The translations under genes were made by a program, and so were the position numbers. The notes under the pieces are model-generated. The model did not search any database. It saw only the letters and a program-made list of their open reading frames with translations, and was not told where the DNA came from. A DNA stretch of 64,000 nt, taken from NCBI GenBank assembly GCA_958403385.1, contig CATXXC010000002.1, positions 1-64,000 of the forward strand, in the 5' to 3' direction. The stretch is from an uncultured Collinsella sp. (GTDB taxonomy: Bacteria; Actinomycetota; Coriobacteriia; Coriobacteriales; Coriobacteriaceae). Below are positions 24,635 to 33,297 of the stretch, piece by piece. Positions within the stretch are counted from its first letter, which is position 1. Each line of letters starts with the position of its first letter.

Positions 24635-24953
24635 ACGAGCGATGATTTCTCAGCCCATGGCCGGCAAGACCGACGAGGAGATCGCGGGGGCGAGGGATAG
24701 GGCGCACGCCAAGCTGCGCGAGTTGGGCTACGAGTTCGTAAACACCTTATTCACTGACGAGTGGTACAGCGACGAGGCTATGGAGGAGCGCGGCGTGGTA
24801 CAGGTTCCGCTCTGCTATCTCGCGAAATCTCTTGAGAACATGAGCCTGTGCCATGCGGCCTACTTCTGCAAGGGCTGGGAGAACGCACGCGGATGCCGCA
24901 TCGAGCATGATGCCGCCGTCGCGTACGGGCTTGAGGTTCTGTATGAGGATTAG
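24624..24953 (+). CDS. DUF4406 / nucleoside deoxyribosyltransferase-like protein
   Basis: The 109-residue protein has ISQPMAGKTDEEI, a nucleotide-sugar-binding-like start, and a C-terminal GCRIEHDAAVAYGLEV typical of DUF4406. Relatives are distant to nucleoside 2-deoxyribosyltransferases. A role in nucleotide metabolism is possible. Confidence 0.75.
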   Translation: MLTKRAMISQPMAGKTDEEIAGARDRAHAKLRELGYEFVNTLFTDEWYSDEAMEERGVVQVPLCYLAKSLENMSLCHAAYFCKGWENARGCRIEHDAAVAYGLEVLYED

Positions 24954-25296
24954 CGATGAAGAGCGCCGCGAGACGGCGAAGAAGTTACGCGAGAAAAAGA
25001 AGGAACTCTTCGGCAAACGCAGCTGGTTCCCGCAGGACCTGATTCTCTACCAGAGCATGTATCTCACGGCTATCGACGAGTGTCTGCCGGACGGCGAGTG
25101 CGGATTCGATGTCCTTGCCGACCTCATCGACCGCGGCGAGTGCGAGAACGTCTACGACGAGAACGAAATGGGAGCCTGCGACAACGGCTTCGAGTGCTCG
25201 GTCTGCGGATGCAAGGTCGAGGATGCCGAGCACTACTACGTGAGCGGCACGTGGAACTTCTGCCCCAAGTGCGGGAGGAAGGTGCGGCATGGCTGA
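24943..25296 (+). CDS. Zinc-ribbon phage protein, 117 aa
   Basis: The N-terminus is basic and helical. The C-terminus has CSVCGCKVED and FCPKCGRKV, one zinc ribbon. ATG 24943 overlaps the previous gene by 11 nt. Not recognised otherwise. Confidence 0.65.
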   Translation: MRISDEERRETAKKLREKKKELFGKRSWFPQDLILYQSMYLTAIDECLPDGECGFDVLADLIDRGECENVYDENEMGACDNGFECSVCGCKVEDAEHYYVSGTWNFCPKCGRKVRHG

Positions 25297-25555
25297 TGAG
25301 ATGAGGCCGGCGCTGTCGCCGTCCGTCGATCTGTGGAGACCGGACGGCCCCGCCGCGAGGGCCGCGGCCGCCATCATGGACAACGTGGTGGCGGGCTTCA
25401 ACGAGGCCCTCGTGCCCGTGCTGCGCGGCGTGAGGCGCGAGGCGAGGGCGCTCTGCAAGAGTCTCGACCCGAAATGGAGGCGCGCTCGGATTCGCGCACT
25501 CAAAAGGTCCCGCCGCAACGTGGAAACGCTCAAGCGCGAGGGGAGGTGCAGGTGA
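25289..25555 (+). CDS. Hypothetical basic phage protein, 88 aa
   Basis: The C-terminal half is strongly Arg-rich, suggesting nucleic-acid contact. It overlaps both neighbours. Not recognised. Confidence 0.55.
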   Translation: MADEMRPALSPSVDLWRPDGPAARAAAAIMDNVVAGFNEALVPVLRGVRREARALCKSLDPKWRRARIRALKRSRRNVETLKREGRCR

Positions 25556-25776
25556 TGGCGGCGGAGTACGTCCTGGACGCCGAGAAGATTGCGCGCTGGC
25601 GGGCCGACTACCACATGCCGCTGAAGCAGCTGGCGCGTGCCGCCGGAGTGGACATGAGCAGCCTGAGCCACGCCATCAGCCAGGGGCGGAACGTGAGCAT
25701 GAACATGCTGCTGAGCCTTGCCGACGCGATGGGCGAAGACCCGCGGGACATCGTGAGGAAGAAGGAGGAGAGATGA
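25555..25776 (+). CDS. XRE-family HTH protein in the early region
   Basis: 73 residues with one HTH (MPLKQLARAAGVDMSSLSHAI). GGGAGG precedes ATG 25555. It lies far from the lysogeny switch, so it may control late or middle genes. Confidence 0.7.
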   Translation: MAAEYVLDAEKIARWRADYHMPLKQLARAAGVDMSSLSHAISQGRNVSMNMLLSLADAMGEDPRDIVRKKEER

Positions 25777-25940
25777 GATTCGAGATAACAGAGGTCCACG
25801 TGGTGGACATCCCCGACAGCGAGATCGATGACATGGACGACCTGCTCGATGAGATCAAGGACGATGCGCACTGGTTCATCGAGCAGTACGAGCGCGAGGC
25901 ATGGTGCGAGGAGGTGACCCGCCTTGGCCGCCAGCTGTGA
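25773..25940 (+). CDS. Small acidic phage protein, 55 aa
   Basis: GGAGGAG precedes ATG 25773. Very rich in Asp/Glu. Such acidic peptides sometimes mimic DNA, but nothing shows that here. Confidence 0.55.
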   Translation: MRFEITEVHVVDIPDSEIDDMDDLLDEIKDDAHWFIEQYEREAWCEEVTRLGRQL

Positions 25941-26202
25941 GCCGGGCTACAACCTCCCGGACGGATGCACTGACGCGGCAATTGACAGGCACTACGGGGG
26001 GCCGACGTGCGCCGAGTGCGTCAAGATGCACGAGTGCTGCTGCGACTACGGAATCTGCGAGATAGAGTTCGACGACGCGTTCTGGGACAGGTTCGATGGG
26101 ACGGAGCCGCCCCCGAGCGACGTGGCCCACTGGGCGTTCCCGTGGATAGCGAACCACATGAGGGACATGCAGGAGGCGGCGTGCGACATGTTCTGTGGCT
26201 GA
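25924..26202 (+). CDS. Cys-rich phage protein, 92 aa
   Basis: A TTG start at 25924 is supported by GAGGAGG 9 nt upstream. A cluster CAECVKMHECCCDYGIC may bind metal. Not recognised. Confidence 0.55.
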   Translation: MAASCEPGYNLPDGCTDAAIDRHYGGPTCAECVKMHECCCDYGICEIEFDDAFWDRFDGTEPPPSDVAHWAFPWIANHMRDMQEAACDMFCG

Positions 26203-26303
26203 TGCCGCTGGCGGCGCTCACCGCGCTGCTGGCGTGTGCGGCGAGGTCCGCGTGGGCGCTCGCCGTGGTTCTGACCGTTCTCGTGCGCATGGCGTGCGGG
26301 TGA
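26202..26303 (+). CDS. Tiny membrane peptide, 33 aa
   Basis: ATG overlaps the previous stop. Nearly all residues are hydrophobic, consistent with one membrane segment. Not recognised. Confidence 0.4.
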   Translation: MPLAALTALLACAARSAWALAVVLTVLVRMACG

Positions 26304-26317
26304 GATAGGAGGATTGA

Positions 26318-26440
26318 ATGGACGGGTTCGTAAGGCTGGCAGGCAAGCTCATCGGGTGCCTCATCATTGCCGCGCTCGTGCTGCTGTGCGCCGCCGCCGT
26401 CGTGTGGTGCTGGCAGGTGCTCGCGGGGCTGGTCGCATGA
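26318..26440 (+). CDS. Small single-pass membrane protein, 40 aa
   Basis: TAGGAGGATTGA precedes ATG 26318. The membrane segment is at about 10-30 (LIGCLIIAALVLLCAAAVV). The strong RBS supports real expression. Not recognised. Confidence 0.55.
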   Translation: MDGFVRLAGKLIGCLIIAALVLLCAAAVVWCWQVLAGLVA

Positions 26441-26637
26441 GCGCCGGCGAGAGGGTGGCGCAGCAGCTCCGCGACGCCGCGGCCCTGCTGGAGTCAATGG
26501 TGGACGACGTGGCGGGGGACATCGACGAGAGGTTCGTGCTGCCTCCCATAACGCTCACCATCAAGATAGGAAGCACCGACGAGACCCCGACCCTGTCGGT
26601 GAAGAAGGACTACCTCGCGAGGAAGCGCCTGGCATGA
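26437..26637 (+). CDS. Hypothetical phage protein, 66 aa
   Basis: ATG overlaps the previous stop. Helical N-terminus, then a beta pattern with LPPITLTIKIG. Not recognised. Confidence 0.55.
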   Translation: MSAGERVAQQLRDAAALLESMVDDVAGDIDERFVLPPITLTIKIGSTDETPTLSVKKDYLARKRLA

Positions 26638-26915
26638 CGTGGAGCTCCAACGGCAACGCCGAGCGCAAGCTCAAGGCGAGGCTCCGCGCCGAGGGCAGGC
26701 CGTGCCACATATGCGGACAGCCCATAGACTACAGCCTGCCGCCCGGCACGCCGTGGAGCTTCGAGGCCGACCACGTGGTGCCGAGGGCGAGAGGCGGTGC
26801 GGTGCTGGACTACTCGAACCTCGACGCGGCGCACCGCATCTGCAACCAGAGGAAGGGCAAGCACATGCCGGGCGACGCGAGGCCCGTCGAGATAAGGCGC
26901 ACGAGGCTGTTCTAA
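26634..26915 (+). CDS. HNH endonuclease (packaging-associated)
   Basis: The 93-residue protein has the HNH core: CHICGQPI, EADHVVPRARGG, NLDAAHRICNQRKG. HNH proteins next to terminase in cos phages take part in cohesive-end cleavage with TerL and portal. Position directly before TerS supports that role. Confidence 0.85.
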   Translation: MTWSSNGNAERKLKARLRAEGRPCHICGQPIDYSLPPGTPWSFEADHVVPRARGGAVLDYSNLDAAHRICNQRKGKHMPGDARPVEIRRTRLF

Positions 26916-27161
26916 ACGTTATGGACAACTGAATAGGCGGGACTGAAAAGCCAAACTGGAGGCGCGGTCGTCGGCACGGCTGCGCCTCACTGCTTTTTGG
27001 GGCGCCTAGCCGCCGATGGCGGGGGCATCGCCCCTCCCCGGGGGTGCACGGACACCCATGCCGCTCAGTGCCGATTTCCCCCCGCCCCATGACCCCAGGG
27101 CGGGGGTAGGCCGCGAATCTCACCCGCATCGCACAATGCGGGCACGAGAAAGGAGGCCGTG
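26916..27161. other. Non-coding interval before terS; candidate cos region
   Basis: No ORF with an RBS is seen. It is very G/C-rich, with a 9-bp inverted repeat (27079-27087 with 27098-27106) and smaller ones near 27043-27057. cos sites usually lie here, between HNH and terS. The nick position cannot be read from sequence. The end carries the terS RBS. Confidence 0.4.
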
Positions 27162-27593
27162 ATGCCGGAGATGCCGGAATCGGTCGCATCCGACGACTAT
27201 CAATCGCAGATCTGGGCGAGCGTCACCGCATCGGGGCGCTTCTCCGACGAGGACGCGCCGAACCTCGCGCTGCTGTGCTACTGGCACGCCGTGGCTAAGG
27301 CCGCGGAGGATGCCATGAGCAGGGGCAAGTCCGTGAAGGTGCTCGACCCCGTCGGCTACAAGCCCATCAAGGCGAAGAACGGGCGGCACGCCATCATGGA
27401 GCGCCCGCACCCTGCCGTGTCCGTGCTCAAGCAGGCGACCGCCGAGATACGCGCGCTCAACGAGCTGCTCGGGCTGTCGCGCAAGGCAGTGCCCATCCAG
27501 GTGCAGCAGGCGCGTCCGCAGAGCGACGGCGCTAGGGTGCTGAGCCTGATGTTCGCCGACCGCGAGCGCAAGGCCAAGGCGGCGGGTGCCTGA
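27162..27593 (+). CDS. terS: Terminase small subunit
   Basis: This 143-residue protein follows AAGGAGG; ATG 27162 is better spaced than GTG 27159. The C-terminus (STAVLKQA-type, then LNELLGLSRKA) resembles P27-family small terminases. It recognises the packaging site and hands DNA to TerL. Its stop overlaps terL. Confidence 0.78.
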   Translation: MPEMPESVASDDYQSQIWASVTASGRFSDEDAPNLALLCYWHAVAKAAEDAMSRGKSVKVLDPVGYKPIKAKNGRHAIMERPHPAVSVLKQATAEIRALNELLGLSRKAVPIQVQQARPQSDGARVLSLMFADRERKAKAAGA

Positions 27594-29014
27594 TGGAGCC
27601 CAGGCAGACGCCGACATACGAGGCTAACGTCCCTGAGGACCTCAGCGGCGACGGCGAGATGGCCTGCGAGCTCGCGACCGCCTACTTCGGCGACCCGCTG
27701 CCGTGGCAGCCGCACCTGCTCGACGCGATGCTGGCCCGCGACGCGCGCGACAAGTACCTGCTGCGCACGCTGGGCATCTCCATCCCGCGCCAGAACGGAA
27801 AGAGCTGGGTGGTTCGAGCCCGCTGCTTCTACGGCGCGCTCAACGGCGAGAAGATCCTGTACACCTGCCAGCACGGCGACACCTCCGACCAGATGTTCAA
27901 GGAGCTGTCCCAGCCGTTCGAGGACGAGGACGAGACCGAGCTGCATGACCTCCTGCTCGCCGTGCGCAAGACGAACGGGCAGCAGGCCATCAGCCTCAAG
28001 AACGGCGGCCTCATCCGCTTCACCACCCGCACCAACTCGCTGGCTCGAGGCAAGACCTACGACGTGCTCATCTACGACGAGGCGCAGGAGCTCACGGACA
28101 CGCAGCAGGCGGCGTCCCTGCCGGCAATCTCGGCGAGCGCGATGCACAACCCGCAGACCATCTACCTCGGAACGCCGCCAGGCCCCGACAACGTCGGCAC
28201 GGTGTTCCGCGACCTCCACGACGACGTGCACGACGGCGAGTCCGAGATGGCGTGGATCGAGTGGGGCGCGGACGAGATAGGCGACGTCCACGACGAGTCC
28301 CGCTGGTACGAGTACAACCCGTCCATGGGCACCGTGCTCAACTACGAGGCCGTCAAGGGCGAGTCCGAGCAGATGCAGCCCGACGTGTTCGCGCGCGAGC
28401 GCCTCGGGTGGTGGGCGAAGACGGGAGGCTCGCTCCTCTACGCCCTGTCCTCCAAGAAGTGGGACGGGTGCCGACGCGACTCAGCGCCCACTGACGGAAA
28501 GCTCGCCTTCGGCGTGAAGTTCTCCGCAGACGGCTCCAACGCCGCGGTGTCCTGGGCGCTCGCCGACAGGGACGGACCGTCCTACGTCGAGCTGTACGAC
28601 GTGATGGGCGCTTCGGGCGGAACGGTCGCGATCTCGGACATGCTCCTGCGCAACCGAGATGAGATCGCGTGCGCCTGCATCGACGGCAAGTCCGGAGCGG
28701 ACGCGCTCAAGCGGCGGATGCTCGACGGCGGCTTCAGCAAGTGCGCGCTCGTGATGGGCACGCCCGCAATCGTGCAGGCTGCGGCGTCGATGCTCAAGGA
28801 CGAGGTCGACTCGGGCACGCTGTCTCACATCGAGTCGCCGGCGCTCGACGACTCGGCGCGCAAGTCGCTCAAGCGCGACATAGGCAGGGACGGATGGGGC
28901 TTCGCGGACGGCCCCGACTCCATCGCCGCCCCCATCGAGTCCGCATCGCTCGCCCTCTGGGCGGCGAGAACCACGAAACGAGACCCGCGAAGGGAACAGG
29001 AGGCCAGCTTCTGA
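27593..29014 (+). CDS. terL: Terminase large subunit
   Basis: The 473-residue packaging motor has an N-terminal ATPase with Walker A-like SIPRQNGKS, Walker B VLIYDEAQE and coupling motif IYLGTPPG. The C-terminal RNase H-like nuclease begins near 300 (FGVKFSADGS) with CIDGKSGAD. It pumps DNA into the procapsid and cuts concatemers. Confidence 0.93.
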   Translation: MEPRQTPTYEANVPEDLSGDGEMACELATAYFGDPLPWQPHLLDAMLARDARDKYLLRTLGISIPRQNGKSWVVRARCFYGALNGEKILYTCQHGDTSDQMFKELSQPFEDEDETELHDLLLAVRKTNGQQAISLKNGGLIRFTTRTNSLARGKTYDVLIYDEAQELTDTQQAASLPAISASAMHNPQTIYLGTPPGPDNVGTVFRDLHDDVHDGESEMAWIEWGADEIGDVHDESRWYEYNPSMGTVLNYEAVKGESEQMQPDVFARERLGWWAKTGGSLLYALSSKKWDGCRRDSAPTDGKLAFGVKFSADGSNAAVSWALADRDGPSYVELYDVMGASGGTVAISDMLLRNRDEIACACIDGKSGADALKRRMLDGGFSKCALVMGTPAIVQAAASMLKDEVDSGTLSHIESPALDDSARKSLKRDIGRDGWGFADGPDSIAAPIESASLALWAARTTKRDPRREQEASF

Positions 29015-30432
29015 TGGCAGCAGTGAACATGGAACTGGCGGGGCAGGTAGCATCCGCCGCAGGCTTGGAGCCGGGCGACGCGGCGCTCGTCCGCGAGCTC
29101 ATGACCGTCTGGCGCGAGCATCGAGCCAGCAACCTCGAGCGCGAGGACTACTACCTCGGGCACGTGTCGGTGAAGGACCTCGGCATCGCCATGCCGGCGA
29201 GCCTCGCCAAGAAGATCAACCCGCGCGTGGACTGGCCCCGCAAGGCCGTGCACGCACTCGCCGACCGCTCCATCTTCAACGGTTACACGTGCGCGGACGA
29301 GCAGACGAGCAAGGCCCTCCGCGCCATCTGCGAGTCGAACCAGCTGGAGCGCCTCTATCGCAAGAACCTCATCGGCGAGCTGAAGCACTGCTGCGGCTTC
29401 TGGACCGTGACGGACGGCGGCGGCTACCCGGTAATCTCGGCGTACCCAGCCACCGCGGCGGCGGCCCTGTGGGACGATGCGCGCAAGGCCATCAGGGCGG
29501 GGCTCGTAGTGGCGGAGTCCAAGAAGATGCCCGGCGACACAGAGCGCGTGCCGACCGTGGTGCACCTGCTCACCGATGACAGCCTCGTGGTGCTCACGCG
29601 CGACGGCGGCTCGTGGGTCGCTGAGTACCGCGAGCACTCGATGGGCCGATGCCTCATGGAGCCGATGGCGCACGGCGCGACGCTCGAGCGCCCCTTCGGC
29701 ACATCGCGCATCAGCCGCTCCGTGATGAGCATCACCGACGACGCCATCCGGCAGCGCGCCCGAATGGAGGTCGCCGCCGAGGCCGCGACCCTGCCGCAGA
29801 CGTGGCTGCTGGGCACCTACAAGAAGATGCTCAACGACGGCAACAAGTACGACGCCTCGATGGGCGCGGTCAACGAGATTACGAAAGACCCCGACGGCGA
29901 CAAGCCCACGGTCTGGCAGTCCGCGCAGCTGCAGATGGCCCCGCTCACGGAGTACCTGCGCCAGCTCGCCTGCCAGATGTCGGCCGTGACCAACGTGCCT
30001 GTGAGCTTCTTCGGCGTGTCCAACGACAACCCGTCCTCGTCCGACGCAATCGCCGCGTCACTGGAGCCGCTGGTCATCGACGCCAAGAACCTCAACCGCG
30101 ATAACGGCACGGCGCTGCGCAACGTGGCCTATATGGCGCTCGCCGTGGCGAACGGCACCGACTTCGCGACCGAGCGCGACGCGGGCCACGAGATAAACCC
30201 GCGGTTCCTCAGCCCGGCGTACCCGTCCACGGTGAGCCTGTCCGACGCACTGCTCAAGCAGGTGCAGGCGCTCCCGAAGCTCGCCAACTCCACGGTCGCC
30301 TACGAGATGCTCGACTACACGGACGAACAGATCCAGCGCATCGAGTCGGATGCCAAGAAGGCGCAGGCGAGCGCGGCTATCTCATCGCTGTTCGAGCCGA
30401 AGGAGGGCGAGAATGGCGGCGGTGCCGACTAG
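29014..30432 (+). CDS. Portal protein (SPP1 gp6-like)
   Basis: The 472-residue protein has the portal pattern: helical N-terminus (YYLGHVSVKDLGIAMP), central clip/stem region, and conserved NVPVSFFGVSNDNPSSSDAI. It forms the dodecameric head vertex channel. The C-terminus is charged and Gly-rich. GGAGG precedes ATG 29014. Confidence 0.9.
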   Translation: MAAVNMELAGQVASAAGLEPGDAALVRELMTVWREHRASNLEREDYYLGHVSVKDLGIAMPASLAKKINPRVDWPRKAVHALADRSIFNGYTCADEQTSKALRAICESNQLERLYRKNLIGELKHCCGFWTVTDGGGYPVISAYPATAAAALWDDARKAIRAGLVVAESKKMPGDTERVPTVVHLLTDDSLVVLTRDGGSWVAEYREHSMGRCLMEPMAHGATLERPFGTSRISRSVMSITDDAIRQRARMEVAAEAATLPQTWLLGTYKKMLNDGNKYDASMGAVNEITKDPDGDKPTVWQSAQLQMAPLTEYLRQLACQMSAVTNVPVSFFGVSNDNPSSSDAIAASLEPLVIDAKNLNRDNGTALRNVAYMALAVANGTDFATERDAGHEINPRFLSPAYPSTVSLSDALLKQVQALPKLANSTVAYEMLDYTDEQIQRIESDAKKAQASAAISSLFEPKEGENGGGAD

Positions 30433-31684
30433 CCTGCTGGACGAGCTGACCGATGAGGTGAACGCGCTGTCCGCAGACGCCCAGGCGAAGGTGAGACCGG
30501 CACTCGAGTCCCTGCTGTCGAGCTGGGAACGCGGCGGTGGCGGCGATGTCGCCGCTCTCCGCGAGAGGGCCTACGAGACGATCGAGGCGGTGCTCGGGTA
30601 CTACGCCGACACGTGCGCCGCCGCCAGGGCCGCCGAATACTACGACGCGGTCAGGGCGTCGCAGGGCTTCCCCGGGAAGTACCGGGCGGTCGCCGAGTCC
30701 ATGCGAGACCCGGACGCCACGCTCGGCGCGGTGAGGTATTTCATCGGCAAGGTCGTCGAGGGCGCCCCCGAGGTGTTCGTCTCGCGGTGCGTCACAAGGG
30801 TCGATGAGGAGATCAGGCGCGCCGCCAACAGGTGCGTGGCCCACAACGCGCGCAAAGACCCGGCGAAGCCGTGGTACGCCCGCGTTCCTCGCGGCGAGAC
30901 GTGCGGGTTCTGCCTCATGCTCGCGTCGTTCGGCTTCTACGCCAAGACCGAGGAGGCGGCCGAGCACTCGCATGCGCACTGCGACTGCCGAATCGTTCCC
31001 GGCTTCGACGGGATGACGACGGTCAAGGGGTACGACCCTGACGGGATGTACGAGAGGTATAACGACTGCCTGGCCGCGCTCGGAGGCCGCGACGGCATCG
31101 CCTCCGACTGGTACGCGATGCCGGATGACGAACGCGAAGCGCTCGTGAGGCGCCACGGCAACAAGGAGGGGAAGGCGTACACCGCCTACCTCAACAACCG
31201 CGTCGCATCCGAGATAGAGCTGCGCGACCCGTCTTGGTACGCGGGCGGCGAGCATAAGGGCATAACGTTCACGGACGATGCGGTGAGGCGCGATAAGGTG
31301 AAGAGATGGAGGGTAGACCCAGGAGAGAGGAGAACCGCGGAGAAGCTGGCGGCACTGGGCTACAAGACCGAGTTCTGGGAAGACGAGGTGCACCTGAAGA
31401 GCGAGAACGCACAGGGAAAAACGACCGTAAGCCGCGCCGACCTGTCCACGGGCATCGAAATCAAGACCGTGTACACGTCGAAATCGGAGAACACGTTCAA
31501 GTCGCACATGAAGTCCGTGGCCAACAAGAGCGGGGTGCGGTTCGCCGTCTTCGACGTCAGCGAGAACAAGTCGGTCACCGACAGCCAAGCCGAAGCGTGG
31601 ATACGCAAGTACATGAAGAGGTACGGAATCTCTGAGGTGCGGATGCTGGGGCACGACGGGTCGCTCCAAACGATAAAAAAATAG
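30413..31684 (+). CDS. MuF-like minor capsid protein with C-terminal nuclease-like domain
   Basis: The 423-residue protein starts 20 nt inside the portal gene. The N-terminal part (about 1-220) is a minor head protein with RGETCGFCLMLASFGFYAKT and HSHAHCDCRIVPGFDG. Residues about 300-423 differ in composition and carry a PD-(D/E)XK-like core: E310, D343, E349 and K351 (the last two in IEIKT). This resembles CdiA-CT-type or polymorphic-toxin nucleases fused to MuF proteins in other phages. It may be injected with DNA. No immunity gene is evident next to it. Confidence 0.75.
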   Translation: MAAVPTSLLDELTDEVNALSADAQAKVRPALESLLSSWERGGGGDVAALRERAYETIEAVLGYYADTCAAARAAEYYDAVRASQGFPGKYRAVAESMRDPDATLGAVRYFIGKVVEGAPEVFVSRCVTRVDEEIRRAANRCVAHNARKDPAKPWYARVPRGETCGFCLMLASFGFYAKTEEAAEHSHAHCDCRIVPGFDGMTTVKGYDPDGMYERYNDCLAALGGRDGIASDWYAMPDDEREALVRRHGNKEGKAYTAYLNNRVASEIELRDPSWYAGGEHKGITFTDDAVRRDKVKRWRVDPGERRTAEKLAALGYKTEFWEDEVHLKSENAQGKTTVSRADLSTGIEIKTVYTSKSENTFKSHMKSVANKSGVRFAVFDVSENKSVTDSQAEAWIRKYMKRYGISEVRMLGHDGSLQTIKK

Positions 31685-31730
31685 GCGGGAGCTGCATGTC
31701 TCAATAGGTGAGTCAAACAGCTTCCGCCTA
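31682..31730. repeat. Long stem-loop after the MuF-nuclease gene
   Basis: A 13-bp imperfect stem (31682-31694 with 31718-31730, one G:T) encloses an inner CTCA/TGAG stem. There is no T run, so it is not a simple terminator; it may protect or process the mRNA. Confidence 0.55.
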
Positions 31731-31748
31731 ACTCCATCATACCGCATG

Positions 31749-31770
31749 GCCGCCCACGGGCGGCTTTTTT
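31749..31770 (+). terminator. Intrinsic terminator within the head operon
   Basis: GCCGCCC/GGGCGGC stem with a 2-nt loop and six Ts. It separates the packaging genes from scaffold/capsid. The 145 bp from here to the scaffold ATG show no ORF and may contain a promoter, though none is clear. Confidence 0.75.
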
Positions 31771-31914
31771 CATGCCGAAAAACGCCAAACAGGCCAAATC
31801 TCACGCCCGTAGGACACTGCCGCGCGACAGGGCCGCACGGCCCGAAACGCACATCTAAGGGGCTCGGCCGCACGGCTGGCCCGACGGGCCGCACGGTCCG
31901 GGAAAGGACGCGAC

Positions 31915-32373
31915 ATGGCAGCAGAGACCAACACGGAGCCCACGGGCGGTACGGAGCCGACCGGGGGCGAGGAGCCCGACTACAAGGCGCTCTACGAGGC
32001 CGAGAAGGCGCACTCCCGCAAGTGGGAGAAGCAGGCCAAGGCCAACAAGGGCGCGGCAAGCGCACTCGACGAGGCCAACCAGGCGAAGAAGACCGCCGAC
32101 GAGAAGGTCGCGGAGCTCGAGAAGCGACTCGACGCCAAGGAGAAGGCCGAGGCGCGAGCCAAGATCGCCGCCAAGGTCGCGCAGGAGAAGGGAGTCCCCG
32201 CCGAGCTCATCGTCGGCGAGGACGAGGAGAGCATGGCCGCATGGTGCGACAAGATGCTCGCCGCCTTCAAGACAAAGCCCGCGCCGCGAGTGGAGAAGCC
32301 CGGCAGCTTCGACAAGGGCGGCAAGGGCGGGGACGAGGCGCTGCGAGACTTCGCCAAGCGCCTCCTGAAGTAA
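31915..32373 (+). CDS. Capsid scaffolding protein
   Basis: The 152-residue, highly charged protein has a long coiled coil (about 35-95, EKQAKANKGAASALDEANQA), an acidic N-terminus and a basic tail FAKRLLK. It lies directly before the major capsid gene. Typical of scaffolds that template procapsid assembly. Confidence 0.8.
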   Translation: MAAETNTEPTGGTEPTGGEEPDYKALYEAEKAHSRKWEKQAKANKGAASALDEANQAKKTADEKVAELEKRLDAKEKAEARAKIAAKVAQEKGVPAELIVGEDEESMAAWCDKMLAAFKTKPAPRVEKPGSFDKGGKGGDEALRDFAKRLLK

Positions 32374-32398
32374 GCCAAACCCGAAGAAAGGCACAGAA

Positions 32399-33286
32399 AT
32401 GGCTGCAAACGACACCCAGAAAATCAAGCTGCCGTCCAGCGTGGTATCCACCATCATCGGCAAGGTGAAGGACACCTCCACCATCGCCACGCTGAGCCCC
32501 AGCACCCCGCAGAAGTTCGCGGACACGACCTACCTCGTGTTCAACCCGACCGCAGAGGCCGAGGTCGTCGCCGAGGGCGGCAAGAAGTCCGGCTCCGAGA
32601 TCTCCACCGACCCCGTGGTCGCAAAGCGCGCCAAGATCGTCACGACCACGCGCGTCTCCGACGAGCTGAAGTGGGCCGACGAGGACAACCAGCTGGAGAT
32701 CATCTCCAACATCATCGCCGACCAGACCGCCGCCGCGGGCCGCGCGCTCGACTACATCGTCTACCACGCCATCAGCCCCAAGACCGGCCTCGGCCTCACG
32801 GGCTACACCGCCCTGACCGCTGACAAGGACGTCCACAGCGTCGCCAAGACCGACTCCCCGGTCGACGACATCGACTCCCTCTCCGACGCCCTGCTCGACT
32901 ACGGCATCAACGGCATCGCCATGAGTCGCCAGTTCGCCTCCGAGCTGCGCAAACTGCGCGTGCCCGCCACCGGGCAGCGCCTGTACCCCGAGGTGCCGCT
33001 GTCCCTCAACGTGGGCAACCTCGACGGCATCCCCGCCTCCGTGTCCGGCACCGTGAACGGCCGTCTCGCCAAGACCCCGACCAAGGTATCCGCGATCATG
33101 GGCGACTTCTCCGCCATCAAGTGGGGCATGGTCCGCGACATCACCGCCGAGGTCATCGAGTACGGCGACCCCGACAACACCGGTCAGGACCTGAAGGGCT
33201 ACAACCAGATCGCCTACCGCACCGAGGCCGTCCTGGCATACGCGGTACTCGACCCGAAGGCCTTCGCCGTCCTCAAGAGCGCCTAG
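32399..33286 (+). CDS. Major capsid protein (HK97 fold)
   Basis: The 295-residue protein has the P22/HK97-like N-terminal pattern (FNPTAEAEVVAEGGKKSGSE) and a C-terminal IAYRTEAVLAYAVLDPKAFAVL, common in siphovirus capsid proteins. GAAAGG precedes its ATG. Forms the icosahedral shell. Confidence 0.9.
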   Translation: MAANDTQKIKLPSSVVSTIIGKVKDTSTIATLSPSTPQKFADTTYLVFNPTAEAEVVAEGGKKSGSEISTDPVVAKRAKIVTTTRVSDELKWADEDNQLEIISNIIADQTAAAGRALDYIVYHAISPKTGLGLTGYTALTADKDVHSVAKTDSPVDDIDSLSDALLDYGINGIAMSRQFASELRKLRVPATGQRLYPEVPLSLNVGNLDGIPASVSGTVNGRLAKTPTKVSAIMGDFSAIKWGMVRDITAEVIEYGDPDNTGQDLKGYNQIAYRTEAVLAYAVLDPKAFAVLKSA

Positions 33287-33297
33287 GAGGTCCCGAG

